Below, one piece after another: positions 63,463 to 64,000 of a stretch of 64,000 bases of DNA. The stretch's first letter is position 1. Each line of letters starts with the position of its first letter. The stretch is from the NCBI RefSeq assembly GCF_009649845.1, contig NZ_WJIE01000001.1:727044-791043 (forward strand), given 5' to 3'. Both the position numbers and the translations under genes were made by a program. Source of the DNA: Polyangium spumosum (lineage in GTDB: Bacteria; Myxococcota_A; Polyangia; Polyangiales; Polyangiaceae). The notes beneath the pieces are model-generated. The model was not told where the DNA came from, did not search any database, and saw only the letters and a list, made by a program, of their open reading frames with translations.

Positions 63463-63648
63463 GCGCCCTCACGGGGCAAGCCGGATGCCGGACGGTCCCC
63501 AGCCCGACAGGCATGCCATGGACCCGCGCCGCGGTCGCTCGGCGGGTTCGAGCTGCTCGTGCCCGGGGGCCAGCTCCATTCCGCACACAGCGTGTGCACA
63601 AACTTTTCCTCGTCACCCCCCAAAATCACGACCCTCCCCTCGCGCCCG
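63463..63648. other. Intergenic region before the terminal repeat array
   Basis: About 190 bp with no supported gene. It should contain the promoter of the YihY-like gene on the minus strand, but I see no convincing -35/-10 pair. Base use drifts toward the pyrimidine-rich composition of the array. Confidence 0.4.
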
Positions 63649-63925
63649 CGCGACTTCGAGTCGTGCCCGCGCAACATTTCGTCGCTCTCGCGCGACCCAC
63701 CTCACACGCCCACGCGACTTCGAGTCGTGCTCACGAGACCTTCAGGTCTCGTCCACGAGACTTCAAGTCTCGCCCGCGCAACATTTTGTCGCCTCCGCGC
63801 GACCCACCTCACACGCCCACGCGACTCCAGGTCGTGCCCGCGAGACCTTCGGGTCTCGTCCACGAGACTTCAAGTCTCGCCCGCGCAACATTTCGTCGCC
63901 CCCGCACGACTTCGAGACGCGCGCG
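63649..63925 (+). repeat. Tandem array of 21/22-bp hairpin units with a 107-bp super-repeat
   Basis: Thirteen consecutive units of 21 or 22 bp. Five unit types recur in fixed order (21+22+21+22+21 = 107 bp): CGCAACATT starts units at 63670, 63777 and 63884, exactly 107 bp apart. Most units are themselves hairpins, such as CGAGACCT-TC-AGGTCTCG (63734-63751) and CGAGACTT-C-AAGTCTCG (63756-63772). No unique spacers and no stable reading frame. The period is the same as in the array at 32783-33183. Confidence 0.9.
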
Positions 63926-63927
63926 CG

Positions 63928-63980
63928 CCCCCCCCCCCGCGCCCCCCCCCCCCCCCCACGAACTCCCCAGCCCCCCCCCC
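63928..63980. repeat. Poly-C tracts
   Basis: Runs of 11 C (63928-63938), 16 C (63942-63957) and 10 C (63971-63980) directly after the tandem array. Tract lengths may be unreliable, since long homopolymers are error-prone in sequencing and assembly. Confidence 0.8.
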
Positions 63981-64000
63981 TAGTCCTTGGACCACCGACG

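Noticed and set aside
63513..63983. 156-residue open frame across the terminal array and poly-C tract
   Set aside because: Frame is open by composition only; the 22-bp units change the register of the repeat and there is no ribosome site or domain.

Overview
This 64 kb window is chromosomal DNA from a very GC-rich bacterium. The best fit is a myxobacterium of the Sorangium/Polyangium type. The reasons are: heavy use of GTG starts with 4-base start/stop overlaps; several FHA-domain proteins and a Ser/Thr kinase; many lipoproteins with alanine/proline-rich linkers; a mevalonate-pathway operon instead of the DXP route; and a dispersed hairpin repeat. This is inference from content; no rRNA is present to place it. 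I saw no phage, transposase, integrase or CRISPR locus, so the window reads as core chromosome with a few odd accessory loci.

Layout. 0-4 kb: tail of a probable metallophosphoesterase, a cold-shock protein, a small unknown protein, an FHA protein fused to a degenerate CpaF-like ATPase, and peptide deformylase. 4-11.2 kb, minus strand: yceD-rpmF, then fabH-fabD-fabG-acpP-fabF-nrdR-ribD (type II fatty acid synthesis plus nucleotide/riboflavin genes; plsX is missing from its usual place). 11.3-15.3 kb, plus: a GT-C-like membrane protein, pyrR-pyrB, and an ECF-like sigma factor. 15.3-20.9 kb, minus: an M16 protease pair (one catalytic, one not), a lipoprotein, lepA and a ribbon-helix-helix protein. 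21-24 kb: two lipoproteins built from 24-25-residue D-x-[DN]-x-D-G repeats, a cupin, and a pseudouridine synthase. 24-29 kb: a RavA-like MoxR ATPase, two identical tRNA-Gly(GCC) genes, an FHA-AAA-Fis regulator, a MEMO-family protein and a YkgJ-type Cys-cluster protein. 29-33.9 kb: a RelA/SpoT homologue, HemW, a 19-unit 21-bp tandem array, and a secreted TPR protein.

33.9-37.9 kb is an isoprenoid operon: polyprenyl diphosphate synthase, mevalonate kinase, diphosphomevalonate decarboxylase and a phosphomevalonate-kinase-like GHMP kinase. Each joint is a GTGA overlap, and a strong promoter sits almost on the first start codon. It is followed by hisC and a TPR lipoprotein. 40.2-50.1 kb, minus: a lipoprotein and a partial complex I operon nuoE-F-J-K-L-M-N (no A, B, C, D, G, H or I here), in which NuoL has a His-rich loop and a C-terminal soluble extension. 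50.6-54 kb: a zinc-ribbon/Pro-Gly-rich membrane protein with a DUF2752 protein, a hemerythrin and a kinase. 54.2-56.9 kb: mutS. 57-61.8 kb: two large overlapping Cys-containing lipoproteins of unknown function. 62-63.5 kb: a gamma-glutamylcyclotransferase-like protein with a replaced active site, and a YihY/BrkB membrane protein. The window ends in a second tandem array (21/22-bp hairpin units in a 107-bp super-repeat) and poly-C tracts.

The most unusual signals are not protein genes. (1) A four-hairpin element is present at 3.9 kb and 61.9 kb; its core is 64/70 identical and its fourth hairpin keeps its shape but not its sequence. (2) Two tandem arrays share a 21/22-bp period. (3) A recurrent promoter form, TTGnnn-N17/18-TA(G/C)nnT, often lies so close to the start codon that the mRNA should be leaderless or nearly so.
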